Assembly (NCBI GenBank): GCA_027488865.1
Contig: JAIYAU010000004.1
Coordinates: 1 to 60,150, forward strand
DNA: 60,150 nt
Source: Cytophagaceae bacterium
Lineage (GTDB): Bacteria > Bacteroidota > Bacteroidia > Cytophagales > UBA9547
Direction: 5' to 3'
This document shows, piece after piece, positions 1 through 8,319 of this stretch. The notes below the pieces were generated by a model. It worked only from the letters and a program-made list of their open reading frames with translations, did no database searches and was not told the DNA's origin. The translations under genes were made by a program, and so were the position numbers. Position 1 is the first letter of the stretch, and each line of letters starts with the position of its first letter.

Positions 1-516
1 GAACCTTTTTTTTTTTTTTTTTACTTTGAAAGGTCAGTAGTACTTATTTGTGCCCACAACGAAGAAGGTACTTTCGGTTTTGTTTTGAATCAACCAACAG
101 AAATGACTTTAAACGAAGTATTGGAAGATGAAACCTTGCCACCTCTTCCAGTCTATCTAGGCGGACCAGTAGAGCAAAATACACTACATTTTCTCCATAA
201 AGCTGGTGAAAAAATATCAGCGGCAGTACAAATAGATGAAAATATTTGCTGGAGTGGAGATTTTGACCAGGTGAAACAACTTATTAAAGATGGAGCTATT
301 CAACCTAGTGAAATTAAGTTTTTTGTGGGGTATTCTGGCTGGGAAAATGGCCAATTATCAAAAGAATTAAATGAAAATACATGGATTATGAGTAAATTTG
401 AGCCGGATTTTATATTTAATCCTGATAGCCAAAATATGTGGAAAGAGGGCATGAAAAAACTAGGAGGTAAATATAAAATCATGGCCAACTACCCTGTTGA
501 TCCAAGATTAAATTGA
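1..516 (+). CDS. YqgE/AlgH family protein, 5' partial
   Basis: The frame is open from base 1 and continues upstream of the window; the first ATG (85) is internal. The translation carries the family hallmarks: EP near the start, then FERSVVLICAHNEEGTFGFV and a NQPT segment, a GGPV motif (about residues 54-57), and the conserved late segment FVGYSGWENGQL. YqgE/AlgH proteins are small soluble proteins of poorly defined function, usually about 180-200 residues; roughly 20 N-terminal residues are missing here. Five consecutive Phe codons from a 17-T block (6-22) occupy the place where relatives normally have a mixed segment containing Asp, so the first residues are suspect. The stop is followed by 141 bases without a gene. 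Confidence 0.93.
   Translation, partial: EPFFFFFYFERSVVLICAHNEEGTFGFVLNQPTEMTLNEVLEDETLPPLPVYLGGPVEQNTLHFLHKAGEKISAAVQIDENICWSGDFDQVKQLIKDGAIQPSEIKFFVGYSGWENGQLSKELNENTWIMSKFEPDFIFNPDSQNMWKEGMKKLGGKYKIMANYPVDPRLN
6..22. repeat. 17-base T block inside yqgE
   Basis: Seventeen consecutive T at the window edge. It covers the third base of a Pro codon, five Phe codons and the first base of a Tyr codon, and the yqgE frame stays open across it. Two similar 17-base blocks occur at 13883-13899 and 20344-20360. See findings. Confidence 0.9.
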
Positions 517-657
517 TTTTTTTTGGTAAATTAATTATATTTAGCCCAAATATTGACCAAACTCACTTATACAACCAATAAGATATTTGGATAGTATCTA
601 CAAATGTTAAATATTTGCTTGATTTTTAATAAAAGCTACGATTAAATTGTTTTACGC

Positions 658-2478
658 ATGAGACTTATTTGGGCAATTCAGTACTCCAACGAAGCTAACA
701 GTGATAGCACCCTGTTGGATAGCAACGAATTGAATTTAAACGCTGACCATGACCTGGTGGCTGATGAGGCCGTGGAGGAAATTAACTACAACACTTTCTC
801 TAAACAGGATCTTATTATAGCTATTAAAAAAAATACTGTTGGTCTTAATCCCATGTCGGCTTATAGCGAAGCCAAAAAGATAAAAGCATGCTTTGAGGTA
901 ATTGTAGACTCAGAAAAAAGCATGGCCCTCGACAAATTCTTAGCAGAAGGTGGTGAAGAAGATAGCTTTGATTACAAGGACATTGATGAGGAAGAGTTTG
1001 ATAAGATATTTAAAACGTTAAAAGATAACAATTCTAAACATTTTAACGAACTTAACGCGCAGAAAGACAGTAATCTAAAGCGTAAAAATGAGTTGTTAGA
1101 CGCACTACGCGAATTGGTAACAGGTGAAGAAACAAATACAAGCATTGTTAAGTTAAAAGAAATTCAAGAGAGTTGGAAAAAAACAGGTTCCGTTCCTTCC
1201 GAACATGCTAAAACTCTCTCTGCCAATTACAGCGCCTTGTTGGATAGATTTTATGATAATCGTTCAATTTTCTTTGAACTGAAGGAATTAGACAGACGAA
1301 AAAATCTAGAAATCAAAAAAGATCTTTGTGAAAAGGCAGAAAAATTAGTAGATAATACATCTGTTAATCAGGCACTTAAAGAACTTAACGAATTACATCA
1401 AGAGTTTAAAAACATTGGTCCAGTACCCAAAGATGCACAAGAGGAGTTATGGCAACGTTTTAAAGCTGCTTCTGATAAAATTTATGAAAATAAAAAGGCT
1501 TATTTAGATTCACTTAATCAACAATATGAAGAAAATCTGGCCAAGAAAAATGAGTTAATAGCCAAACTAGAAGAATTTAGTTCATTTAATGCCGATAAAC
1601 TTGAGTTGTGGAACAAAAAAGCTGATGAACTTATTGTGCTAAGAGAAGCTTGGAATAAAATAGGTTTTGTTTCAAAAGAGAAATCAAAAGATATTAATAA
1701 AACGTTTTGGGCAATATTTAAACAGTTTTTTAATAATAAAAGAAATTTTTACAAACAAATTGAACAAATAAGGGCAGACAATCTAGCCTTGAAAGTGCAA
1801 TTATGTGAGCAGGTTGAAAAAATAGTTGAGCAAGGCGATTCATCAGAAAAATATGCAGATGAGATTAAATCTTTTCAAAGAAAATGGAAAGAAATTGGCC
1901 CGGTTCCCTCGAAAAAAAGTAATGAAATATTTGAAAGATTTAAAAAATCTTGCGATGCCTTTTTCGATCAGAAGCGCCAACAATCTAATGTGGTAGAAAA
2001 AGAATATGAAGAAAATCTTAAACGTAAAATAGAAATTTGTGAATCACTTGAAAGCTATTCAGGCGATGAGTTGCTAAAACTTCAAGATATTATGATTCAG
2101 TGGGAGGGGATAGGTTTTGTTCCTAAAAAGGAAATAAATACCATCAAAACGAGGTTTTCACAGGCGATTGAAGCTCACCTAGATAAATTTTGTAAAACTG
2201 ATGAACAAAAGAATAAGTTGAAACTAACTTATCAAATAGCCTTGTTTAAAGATTCTCCAGATGCTAAAAATAAATTTCAAAAGAAAGAAAAGGCAGTAAG
2301 AGCTAAAGTTCAAGAGTTGGAAAATAATATTTCCCTTTGGAGAAACAATTTGGAGTTTTTTGGCAAGTCTAAAAATGCACAACAATTAAGAGATGAGTTT
2401 GATGTAAAAATTGTGGAAGCAAATAAAGAAATTGCGGTTTTAAAGGATCAATTAAAAATACTAAAAAATTCACATTAA
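658..2478 (+). CDS. DUF349 repeat protein
   Basis: A 606-residue, Lys/Glu-rich, mostly helical protein. After an acidic N-terminal segment of about 130 residues it contains five DUF349-type repeats of about 70-75 residues, each with a core like W-K-x-I/T-G-x-V-P followed by an F-x-x-F/Y segment and a KK/KR-rich helix: WKKTGSVPSEHAK, FKNIGPVPKDAQ, WNKIGFVSKEKSK, WKEIGPVPSKKS and WEGIGFVPKKEI. It ends in a coiled-coil-like segment. DUF349 proteins are widespread in Bacteroidota and their function is unsettled. There is no signal peptide or membrane segment, so it is probably cytosolic. An in-frame TAA at 643-645 limits the start to 658. The tRNA-Thr gene follows after 52 bases. Confidence 0.9.
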   Translation: MRLIWAIQYSNEANSDSTLLDSNELNLNADHDLVADEAVEEINYNTFSKQDLIIAIKKNTVGLNPMSAYSEAKKIKACFEVIVDSEKSMALDKFLAEGGEEDSFDYKDIDEEEFDKIFKTLKDNNSKHFNELNAQKDSNLKRKNELLDALRELVTGEETNTSIVKLKEIQESWKKTGSVPSEHAKTLSANYSALLDRFYDNRSIFFELKELDRRKNLEIKKDLCEKAEKLVDNTSVNQALKELNELHQEFKNIGPVPKDAQEELWQRFKAASDKIYENKKAYLDSLNQQYEENLAKKNELIAKLEEFSSFNADKLELWNKKADELIVLREAWNKIGFVSKEKSKDINKTFWAIFKQFFNNKRNFYKQIEQIRADNLALKVQLCEQVEKIVEQGDSSEKYADEIKSFQRKWKEIGPVPSKKSNEIFERFKKSCDAFFDQKRQQSNVVEKEYEENLKRKIEICESLESYSGDELLKLQDIMIQWEGIGFVPKKEINTIKTRFSQAIEAHLDKFCKTDEQKNKLKLTYQIALFKDSPDAKNKFQKKEKAVRAKVQELENNISLWRNNLEFFGKSKNAQQLRDEFDVKIVEANKEIAVLKDQLKILKNSH

Positions 2479-2481
2479 GAT

Positions 2482-2512
2482 TTTGGATTTTAATTTGAAC
2501 TCCATATCTTTG
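2482..2512 (+). promoter_or_regulatory. Bacteroidota promoter for tRNA-Thr
   Basis: TTTG at 2482-2485 and TATCTTTG at 2505-2512, 19 bases apart, match the -33 TTTG / -7 TAnnTTTG pattern. The predicted transcript start is near 2517, about 14 bases before the tRNA. Confidence 0.65.
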
Positions 2513-2530
2513 CAGTCCCAAATAATTAAA

Positions 2531-2603
<73 letters not shown>

Positions 2604-2607
2604 CAAC

Positions 2608-2635
2608 AAAAGGAAACAGAAATGTTTCCTTTTTT
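2608..2635 (+). terminator. Intrinsic terminator after tRNA-Thr
   Basis: Inverted repeat AAAAGGAAACA / TGTTTCCTTTT with a four-base loop and a run of T, placed right behind the tRNA. Confidence 0.85.
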
Positions 2636-2875
2636 GTTTTCAAATCTAATATCAGTAGCTTATTATCTTCGCACAATACTACTAACCCACAAATAAATAT
2701 TTTTTGTTTTAATCATATACAAATATTCGTGAACTGTTTTTGAAATCAATTCCAAGTCTTGTCATATTCAATTAGCAAGTATTTATAAAATAGTTACGAA
2801 TGTGGTATTTAATTCCTTAAAATGAGTCATTAATAAATAATATCAATTTTTTTAGTGAAACAATAAGAAATTTGC

Positions 2876-2905
2876 TTTGTATTTTACATCAAAATTTTAT
2901 ATTTG
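2876..2905 (+). promoter_or_regulatory. Promoter for the DUF2795 gene
   Basis: TTTG at 2876-2879 and TATATTTG at 2898-2905, 18 bases apart. The predicted start is near 2910, giving a leader of about 20 bases before the ATG at 2931. The rest of 2636-2875 is AT-rich with no ORF, RNA gene or repeat that I can support. Confidence 0.7.
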
Positions 2906-2930
2906 CAAACCGTTTTAAAATTTTAATATT

Positions 2931-3152
2931 ATGTACTGGACACTTGAATTAGCTTCCTATTTGGAAGATGCACCATGGCCTGCCACTAAAGACGAATTGA
3001 TAGACTTTGCAGTACGTTCAGGAGCGCCTATGGAGGTAGTAGAGAATTTACAAGAGCTTGAAGATGACGGACAGCCTTATGAAAATATTGAAGAAATTTG
3101 GCCTGATTACCCAAGCAAAGATGACTTCTTTTTTAATGAAGATGAATATTAA
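2931..3152 (+). CDS. DUF2795 domain protein
   Basis: A 73-residue acidic protein that begins MYWTLELASYLEDAPWPATK and continues with DELIDFAVRSGAP and IEEIWPDYP. This is the highly conserved small DUF2795 protein found across Bacteroidota, full length. Its function is not established; the helical fold and strong conservation suggest a housekeeping role. It is a single-gene unit, with its own promoter upstream and an intrinsic terminator at 3199-3230. Confidence 0.95.
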   Translation: MYWTLELASYLEDAPWPATKDELIDFAVRSGAPMEVVENLQELEDDGQPYENIEEIWPDYPSKDDFFFNEDEY

Positions 3153-3198
3153 TTGAAATAAATATATTATTTGCTTAGTAAGAGTGACCTAATTAAAG

Positions 3199-3230
3199 TC
3201 CTAAGGAATATTATCACCTTAGGATTTTTT
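3199..3230 (+). terminator. Intrinsic terminator after the DUF2795 gene
   Basis: TCCTAAGG (3199-3206) pairs with CCTTAGGA (3217-3224) and is followed by six T. Confidence 0.85.
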
Positions 3231-3288
3231 GTAGATTTTTTATCAAGAATTATCTAAGTAGTTTTTTACTAAATCAGAAATAAATTTC

Positions 3289-3753
3289 ATGACTATCAAA
3301 ACAACTTTACCTATTTTAGTTTTTATTTTTTTCGTGGCGTGTAAGCCATTTAAGATGGTGGAAATAAGTAGTATTGATTATGTAAATGTGGATAAGATTG
3401 ATAATGGGAATGTTAAACTTAATGTAGGGGTTAAACTCAATAACCCTAATAATTACGCCATCAAAATAAAGGGTGCTGAATTAAATGCAAATATTAACGA
3501 GTCCGTAATTACTAAGATATCAAATGTATCTAAAATAAAAATTGCTGGAAATACGCACGAAACACAGCGGATTGAACTAAATATTAGCAGTTCACAACTT
3601 ACTTCGCTCATCCCAATCCTTATGATGCGTGGTAAGGTTAAATTGTTAATTAAAGGTTATATTAAGGGTAAGGTAGGTATTATTGGTAAAAAGATTCCGA
3701 TTGATTTTAAGGAAGATATCAATATGAAAGATTTATCAGGGATTGGATTTTAG
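3289..3753 (+). CDS. LEA type 2 family lipoprotein
   Basis: A 154-residue protein with an N-terminal hydrophobic segment ending in a lipobox (FFVAC, Cys at residue 18), so it is probably a lipid-anchored envelope protein. The rest alternates short strands and contains the LEA14/WHy-type signature with an asparagine-rich turn, VGVKLNNPNNYAIKIKGAEL. LEA type 2 domains are small beta-sandwiches; bacterial members have no defined biochemical role. It precedes nuoI by 78 bases but nuoI has its own promoter, so it need not belong to the complex I group. Confidence 0.8.
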   Translation: MTIKTTLPILVFIFFVACKPFKMVEISSIDYVNVDKIDNGNVKLNVGVKLNNPNNYAIKIKGAELNANINESVITKISNVSKIKIAGNTHETQRIELNISSSQLTSLIPILMMRGKVKLLIKGYIKGKVGIIGKKIPIDFKEDINMKDLSGIGF

Positions 3754-3795
3754 TTAAACCTTAGCGAGGTAAATTTTATGTAAATTAAGTTTTCA

Positions 3796-3826
3796 TTGTT
3801 AATTGCGCAATCCTTAGCTATTTTTG
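3796..3826 (+). promoter_or_regulatory. Promoter directly before nuoI
   Basis: TTG at 3796-3798 and TATTTTTG at 3819-3826, 20 bases apart. The -7 box ends six bases before the nuoI ATG at 3832, so transcription would start at or next to the start codon. Confidence 0.65.
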
Positions 3827-3831
3827 CAACA

Positions 3832-4485
3832 ATGAAAGGTTATTTTAAAGATATTTTTGATACCTACAAGTCACTAAAGATAGGGATGTCCCTAACGCTA
3901 AAACATTTAGTAGCTGCTCGTAATCCGCATAAACCGTTAGCGATAAATAATAAAGAATATTTTCAGCAAAGTGAAGGAATTGTGACCTTAGAATATCCGT
4001 ACGAGGCTATTCCCGTGCCTGAAAATGGACGATATAGGTTATATAATGAAATGGATGATTGCATAGTATGTGATAAATGTGCTAAAATTTGTCCGGTTAA
4101 TTGTATTGATATTGAGCCTATTAAAGCTACTGATGACATTGGCCTTACCTCAGATGGCACCATGAAAAGATTGTATGCGGCTAAGTTTGATATAGACATG
4201 GCCAAATGTTGCTTCTGCGGGTTATGTACAACGGTTTGCCCTACGGAATGTCTTACAATGACCTCAACCTACGATTTTAGTGAGTGGGATGTACGAGCCA
4301 TGAATTATGAATTTTCTAATCTTTCCAAGGAAGAGGCTGAGGAGAAAAGAAGGTTGTTAGAAGAAAAAAATCGACAAAAAGAACTCTCAAAAAACGAAAT
4401 ATCTAAGCCTGAAGACTCCCAAAACGCTTCTAAAGTGGTGGCTAAGCCTATTTTTAAACCAGTAATTAAAAAGAGTACGGAATAA
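3832..4485 (+). CDS. nuoI: NADH-quinone oxidoreductase subunit I
   Basis: Peripheral-arm ferredoxin-like subunit of complex I, passing electrons through two [4Fe-4S] clusters toward quinone. Two CxxCxxCxxxCP motifs are visible in the 217-residue protein: Cys 77, 80, 83, 87 and Cys 126, 129, 132, 136. The C-terminus from about residue 170 is a charged Lys/Glu extension beyond the usual ferredoxin core. I chose ATG 3832 over an upstream TTG (3796) because family members start close to MKGYF and because the TTG lies inside the promoter. nuoJ starts 3 bases after the stop, and nuoK follows; no other nuo gene is in the window. Confidence 0.95.
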   Translation: MKGYFKDIFDTYKSLKIGMSLTLKHLVAARNPHKPLAINNKEYFQQSEGIVTLEYPYEAIPVPENGRYRLYNEMDDCIVCDKCAKICPVNCIDIEPIKATDDIGLTSDGTMKRLYAAKFDIDMAKCCFCGLCTTVCPTECLTMTSTYDFSEWDVRAMNYEFSNLSKEEAEEKRRLLEEKNRQKELSKNEISKPEDSQNASKVVAKPIFKPVIKKSTE

Positions 4486-4488
4486 TAA

Positions 4489-4986
4489 ATGAATGTCGCG
4501 ATAGTGTTAATTCCGCTGATGCTGCTAATTCTCTCATCGGCAATATGTATGGTGTTTTTGAAAAATCTGTTACACTCGGCTTTAATGTTGATCATCAGCT
4601 TATTACTTATAGCTGTTTTATATGTTTTTTTGTTTGCTGATTTTTTGGCAGTTTCTCAGATATTGATTTATGCTGGAGGAATTTTGGTTATAATTTTATT
4701 TGGGATAATGCTTACACAACAAATAGGAGTAGTTAGCTATGCAGTGATTAATTCCAACAAGTGGTATGGTATAATTTCTTGTAGTACACTTTTTTTAGTG
4801 ATGGGATATTATATTTTGCAATTAGAGTTAGGTGCACCAGTTGCTACCAATCCAATCGGTTCCACTATTCAACCGATTGGTAAATCCTTGCTTACTACTT
4901 ATTTATTGCCGTTTGAGTTGGTTACAATTTTACTTACTGTTGCCTTGATAGGCGCAGCGTTAATAGCTAATAAGGTTAAAAGATAA
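4489..4986 (+). CDS. nuoJ: NADH-quinone oxidoreductase subunit J
   Basis: A 165-residue membrane subunit of complex I with five predicted transmembrane helices. It carries the NuoJ signature in its third helix, ADFLAVSQILIYAGGILVII, where conserved Tyr and Gly residues lie near the quinone/proton pathway. Length and hydropathy match the family. It lies 3 bases after nuoI and 8 bases before nuoK, so all three are probably translated from one transcript. Confidence 0.95.
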   Translation: MNVAIVLIPLMLLILSSAICMVFLKNLLHSALMLIISLLLIAVLYVFLFADFLAVSQILIYAGGILVIILFGIMLTQQIGVVSYAVINSNKWYGIISCSTLFLVMGYYILQLELGAPVATNPIGSTIQPIGKSLLTTYLLPFELVTILLTVALIGAALIANKVKR

Positions 4987-4994
4987 TAGCCATC

Positions 4995-5306
4995 ATGATA
5001 ATAGAACTAAAACTTTATTTGTTAATAGGAGCGGCACTTTTTTGTTTGGGCATTTTGGCCGTTATAATTAAAAGAAATGCTATTATGACACTAATGGGCA
5101 TTGAATTAATATTTAATGCCGCTAACGTAAATCTGGTGGCATTTAGCCGGTTTGACCAAAATTTTATTCAAGGTCAAATGGTTGCACTTTTTATCATTAT
5201 TATAGCGGCGTGTGAAACAGCTGTTGGATTAGCTCTAATAATGCAAATTTATAATTATTTTAAAACCATTGAACTTGACAAAATAAATGAATTAAAAGAT
5301 AATTAA
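4995..5306 (+). CDS. nuoK: NADH-quinone oxidoreductase subunit K
   Basis: A 103-residue, three-helix antiporter-like (MrpC-like) subunit of complex I. The second helix includes MGIELIFNAANVNLVAF, with the conserved membrane Glu needed for proton translocation, and the third contains IIIAACETAVGLALI with the second conserved Glu. It ends the nuoIJK group; the next gene converges from the other strand after 7 bases. nuoL, M and N, which usually follow nuoK, are absent here. Confidence 0.95.
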   Translation: MIIELKLYLLIGAALFCLGILAVIIKRNAIMTLMGIELIFNAANVNLVAFSRFDQNFIQGQMVALFIIIIAACETAVGLALIMQIYNYFKTIELDKINELKDN

Positions 5307-5313
5307 CTGTAAG

Positions 5314-5769
5314 TTATAACTTAACAGTTGTGATACCTTCTCCTCCGTTATTATGACTGTCATCCTCAATCGATTTTATTTCTTTATAAGTTCTTAATAC
5401 ATTTTTTGCTGTTGTTTTTATGGTACCATTTCCACGTCCATGGTGAATTCTGAACTCTTTAATACCCAACAACAAGGCATCGTCTATTTGTTGTGTGAGC
5501 AATACCATCACCTCATCTTTCATTTTACCTCGTAAATCCAAATCAAATTTAAAATTCATTAACTTGTCTTTGGTATCCAGCGTAGTTTTTACTTCCTCAG
5601 GGTAGTCAATATCAGGTACATGATTGTCAATTCTTTCTACACGATTTTTTTTAACAGTGGTTTTAAGCAAGCCAAAAATGACCTCCAAATCGCTTCCCTT
5701 AAATCCAACTACTTCACCTATAGCACTTTGCCCAGCTATTTTCACAAAGTCACCAACTTTAAAATCCAT
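5314..5769 (-). CDS. Stand-alone MutS2 C-terminal-like protein (KOW-like + Smr)
   Basis: A 151-residue protein that corresponds only to the tail of MutS2. Residues 1-50 are the small barrel (FKVGDFVKIAGQSAIGEVVG, then VIFGLLKTTVKK), and residues about 75-151 are an Smr domain with LDLRG, IHHGRGNG and a final GGEGITTVKL. The MutS2 clamp and ATPase domains are missing: its start codon sits 2 bases after the stop of the S41 peptidase gene, leaving no room for them. Smr domains act as nucleases on DNA or RNA, and MutS2 Smr domains are implicated in recombination control and ribosome rescue. It is probably co-transcribed with the protease gene. Confidence 0.85.
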   Translation of the reverse strand: MDFKVGDFVKIAGQSAIGEVVGFKGSDLEVIFGLLKTTVKKNRVERIDNHVPDIDYPEEVKTTLDTKDKLMNFKFDLDLRGKMKDEVMVLLTQQIDDALLLGIKEFRIHHGRGNGTIKTTAKNVLRTYKEIKSIEDDSHNNGGEGITTVKL

Positions 5770-5771
5770 AG

Positions 5772-7445
5772 TTATTTGCTAGTTTCAATTTTTGAAGCCT
5801 TATCAAACATTTTCAACGCTTTAATGTAAATTTCATCATTCTCATTAATAATTGGGAAAAATCCTTCGTTTTTCCAAATGCTTCTTGCTATAAATGCCTT
5901 CATATTATTTTTTATCATGCTTTTTGACCTGTTAAATTGTGAAGCATTATACTTTACATCCGATTTTTTGCCTAAATCAATTAATTCATTGAGCATTTTA
6001 TCTGTTACCTCAAATTTATTTTTAAACTCCACAAAGGACATTTTTTCTAATACAGCTTTGTTTTCATTTGCGTAGTTAAGCGTGTATTCTCTAAGTACAC
6101 TTTTGTTGTAAAGTTCAGAGAGATAAGAGGTATAACTAGTAGTGTCTCTAGGTACAAAAATATCGGGCATTATACCACCTCCGCCATAAACAATTCTGCC
6201 CTTGGTAGTTTTATATTTAAGTGAGTCATTAAATTTAATGCTATCCGCTGAGAAAAATTCACCATGTTTATATCGTTTCACAATGTCCATGTCGTAATCT
6301 TCTGAGGCAGTGTAAGGCTTTTGGATACTTCTACCACTAGGGGTATAATATCTTGATATGGTGAGTCTTAGTTCGCCGCCCTCATTGAGTTGTATTGGCA
6401 TTTGAACAAGACCTTTGCCAAAGGTGCGGCGACCAACAATTATTCCTCTGTCGTTGTCTTGAATAGCTCCTGCTAAAATTTCAGAAGCGGAGGCGCTACC
6501 TTCATTTACTAAAACAACCACCGCACCATTTTCAAAATCTCCACTTTTATATGCATTAAATTTTTGGTCGTACCTTGAATCTTTTCCGTTGGTGTACACA
6601 ATTAGTTTGTTTTCCCCAAGTAATTCATCTGCAATGTCGGTGGCACGTTCCAGATAACCACCAGGATTATCTCTTAAGTCTATCATGAGTTTTGTTGCTC
6701 CTTGAGTTCTTAAACTTACCAGTGCTTTTTTAAATTCTTGATGGGTATTTGCCGCAAATCTACTTATTTTAATATACCCTGTTTTAGAATCAATCATATA
6801 GGCCACATCTACAGAGTAAGTAGGTATTTTATCTCTTGTGATGGTATAGTTCAAAACATCCTTAGCACCTTTTCTCCAAATGCTTACTTTAACTTTTGTT
6901 CCTTTAGGACCTCTTAATTTACTAAATACAAATTGTGTACTTACTTCTTTACCAGTAGCTACGGCATTATCTATTTTTAAAATTTTATCTCCAGATTTTA
7001 ATCCAATTGCTTCTGAAGGACCTCCACTAATAGGAGTTACTACATAAATAGTATCTTTTATTATTTGAAACTCAATACCAATTCCTTCAAAATCTCCCTC
7101 AAGTTGGCTTTTTGCTATCTGTAAATCTTTAGCAGGAATATATACGGAATGCGGATCGAGTTTTTCCAACATTTTAGATATTGCCTCTTCTATTAAATCT
7201 TCGGTGTTTACCGTATCAACATAATCTCTATCAATATAAGTTAAAATTTCCCTAAATCGTGATACGTTTTTGTTGATGTCATTGGTCTTGTTATCCTTAC
7301 TAAACATATTAGCTCCTATAAAAATACCACCAGCTACTGCTAGGCCAACGATGAGAGGGAGTCTAATTTGCCAACCTTTGTTATTAATAACTTCTTTTTG
7401 AGTAACATTTGAAGAAGTTGACGAATGCTTATTTTCCGTTTCCAA
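5772..7445 (-). CDS. S41 family carboxy-terminal processing peptidase
   Basis: A 557-residue serine protease of the CtpA/Prc type. One N-terminal transmembrane helix (about residues 27-46) anchors it, with the bulk probably periplasmic. A PDZ domain follows (about 118-195, GIGIEFQIIKD, SGDKILKIDN). The catalytic domain has the DLRDNPGGYL segment, the Ser-containing GSASASE motif (316-322) and the general-base Lys in FGKG (344). Family members trim C-termini of envelope proteins. The residues after about 400 are an extension that I cannot assign. It heads a two-gene unit with the Smr protein. Confidence 0.93.
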   Translation of the reverse strand: METENKHSSTSSNVTQKEVINNKGWQIRLPLIVGLAVAGGIFIGANMFSKDNKTNDINKNVSRFREILTYIDRDYVDTVNTEDLIEEAISKMLEKLDPHSVYIPAKDLQIAKSQLEGDFEGIGIEFQIIKDTIYVVTPISGGPSEAIGLKSGDKILKIDNAVATGKEVSTQFVFSKLRGPKGTKVKVSIWRKGAKDVLNYTITRDKIPTYSVDVAYMIDSKTGYIKISRFAANTHQEFKKALVSLRTQGATKLMIDLRDNPGGYLERATDIADELLGENKLIVYTNGKDSRYDQKFNAYKSGDFENGAVVVLVNEGSASASEILAGAIQDNDRGIIVGRRTFGKGLVQMPIQLNEGGELRLTISRYYTPSGRSIQKPYTASEDYDMDIVKRYKHGEFFSADSIKFNDSLKYKTTKGRIVYGGGGIMPDIFVPRDTTSYTSYLSELYNKSVLREYTLNYANENKAVLEKMSFVEFKNKFEVTDKMLNELIDLGKKSDVKYNASQFNRSKSMIKNNMKAFIARSIWKNEGFFPIINENDEIYIKALKMFDKASKIETSK

Positions 7446-7478
7446 TAGAGAATTGAAGTTTTAAAAATTGTAATTAAG

Positions 7479-7508
7479 CAAATTTATTGATTTTAAGAAA
7501 AATTACAA
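7479..7508 (-). promoter_or_regulatory. Promoter for the S41 peptidase gene
   Basis: On the minus strand, TTG (7508-7506) and TAAATTTG (7486-7479) are 19 bases apart. The predicted start is near 7474, about 30 bases before the ATG. Confidence 0.6.
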
Positions 7509-7650
7509 TTTTTGGATTGCTATTCTTTTTTATTTCTCGTATAAAAAAATGTAAATTGTGCTAAAATGTTTTTTTGATAAATAAATATTATCAATAACAG
7601 ATAGATTTAATTATTGTTTTCAGGTATTCCATTTTCAAATTTCCAATTTT

Positions 7651-8319
7651 ATGGTTAAATTCTTCCTGCCCAAGATGAGATTTTTTTTAAGTATAACAAT
7701 TCTTTTTTCTACGTTGGGTATTCACACTACATACGCTCAAATATGCCTTGGGGGTCGACTTGGTTTTAATATGACTAGGATAGTAACAGATAGAAATACC
7801 CTTGGAACTACATCAATTAAACCTGGTGCGCAAATAGGAGGGGTAATAAATTATGCTTGGAAGACTGGGGTGTCGTTTCAAGGAGAACTGCTATTTTCAA
7901 CGAAGGGATATAAGGCTAGTAAAGAAAGTTTTAATGCAAGTTATATTGAGTTACCAGCTTTAATTAAAATCGAAATACCTATAAAAAAACCAATTGTGCC
8001 CTTTATAAATTTTGGCTCATATGTGGCTTACCAAGCAAGTTCAAAAATTGTATATAATGATACTATCACGGAGAGTTTAAACAAAACTACATTTAACAAA
8101 GATAAATTAAACAAACTGGAGTTTGGTATGTGCCTAGGAGCAGGTGTAAACTATCCTTTGAAGAAAGGCGTTATTATAGCAGAAATTAGATATACCTTTG
8201 GTCTAACTAATGTGAGCAAATCTACTGGTTTGGATAGAAATAGGGTAATAGGCTTATATTTTACCTATTTATTACCCATCACAAAAAAGAAAGAGGAATT
8301 AAACTTGCAACAGGAATAG
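7651..8319 (+). CDS. Outer membrane beta-barrel protein (PorT-like family)
   Basis: A 222-residue secreted protein. A signal peptide ends near TTYAQ (about residue 30), and the mature part alternates aromatic beta-strands with turns (GGRLGFNMTRI, INYAWKTGVSFQGELLFSTKGY, FGMCLGAGVNYPLKKG), as in the small porin-like barrels of Bacteroidota. The ATG at 7675 is an equally plausible start and gives a tidier signal peptide. The last 21 bases overlap the convergent truA gene. It is too generic to equate with PorT itself. Confidence 0.75.
   Translation: MVKFFLPKMRFFLSITILFSTLGIHTTYAQICLGGRLGFNMTRIVTDRNTLGTTSIKPGAQIGGVINYAWKTGVSFQGELLFSTKGYKASKESFNASYIELPALIKIEIPIKKPIVPFINFGSYVAYQASSKIVYNDTITESLNKTTFNKDKLNKLEFGMCLGAGVNYPLKKGVIIAEIRYTFGLTNVSKSTGLDRNRVIGLYFTYLLPITKKKEELNLQQE

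Noticed and set aside
7651-8319. Equating the 222-residue barrel with PorT of the T9SS
   Set aside because: The similarity is at the level of a generic porin-like barrel family; no PorT-specific feature could be confirmed.
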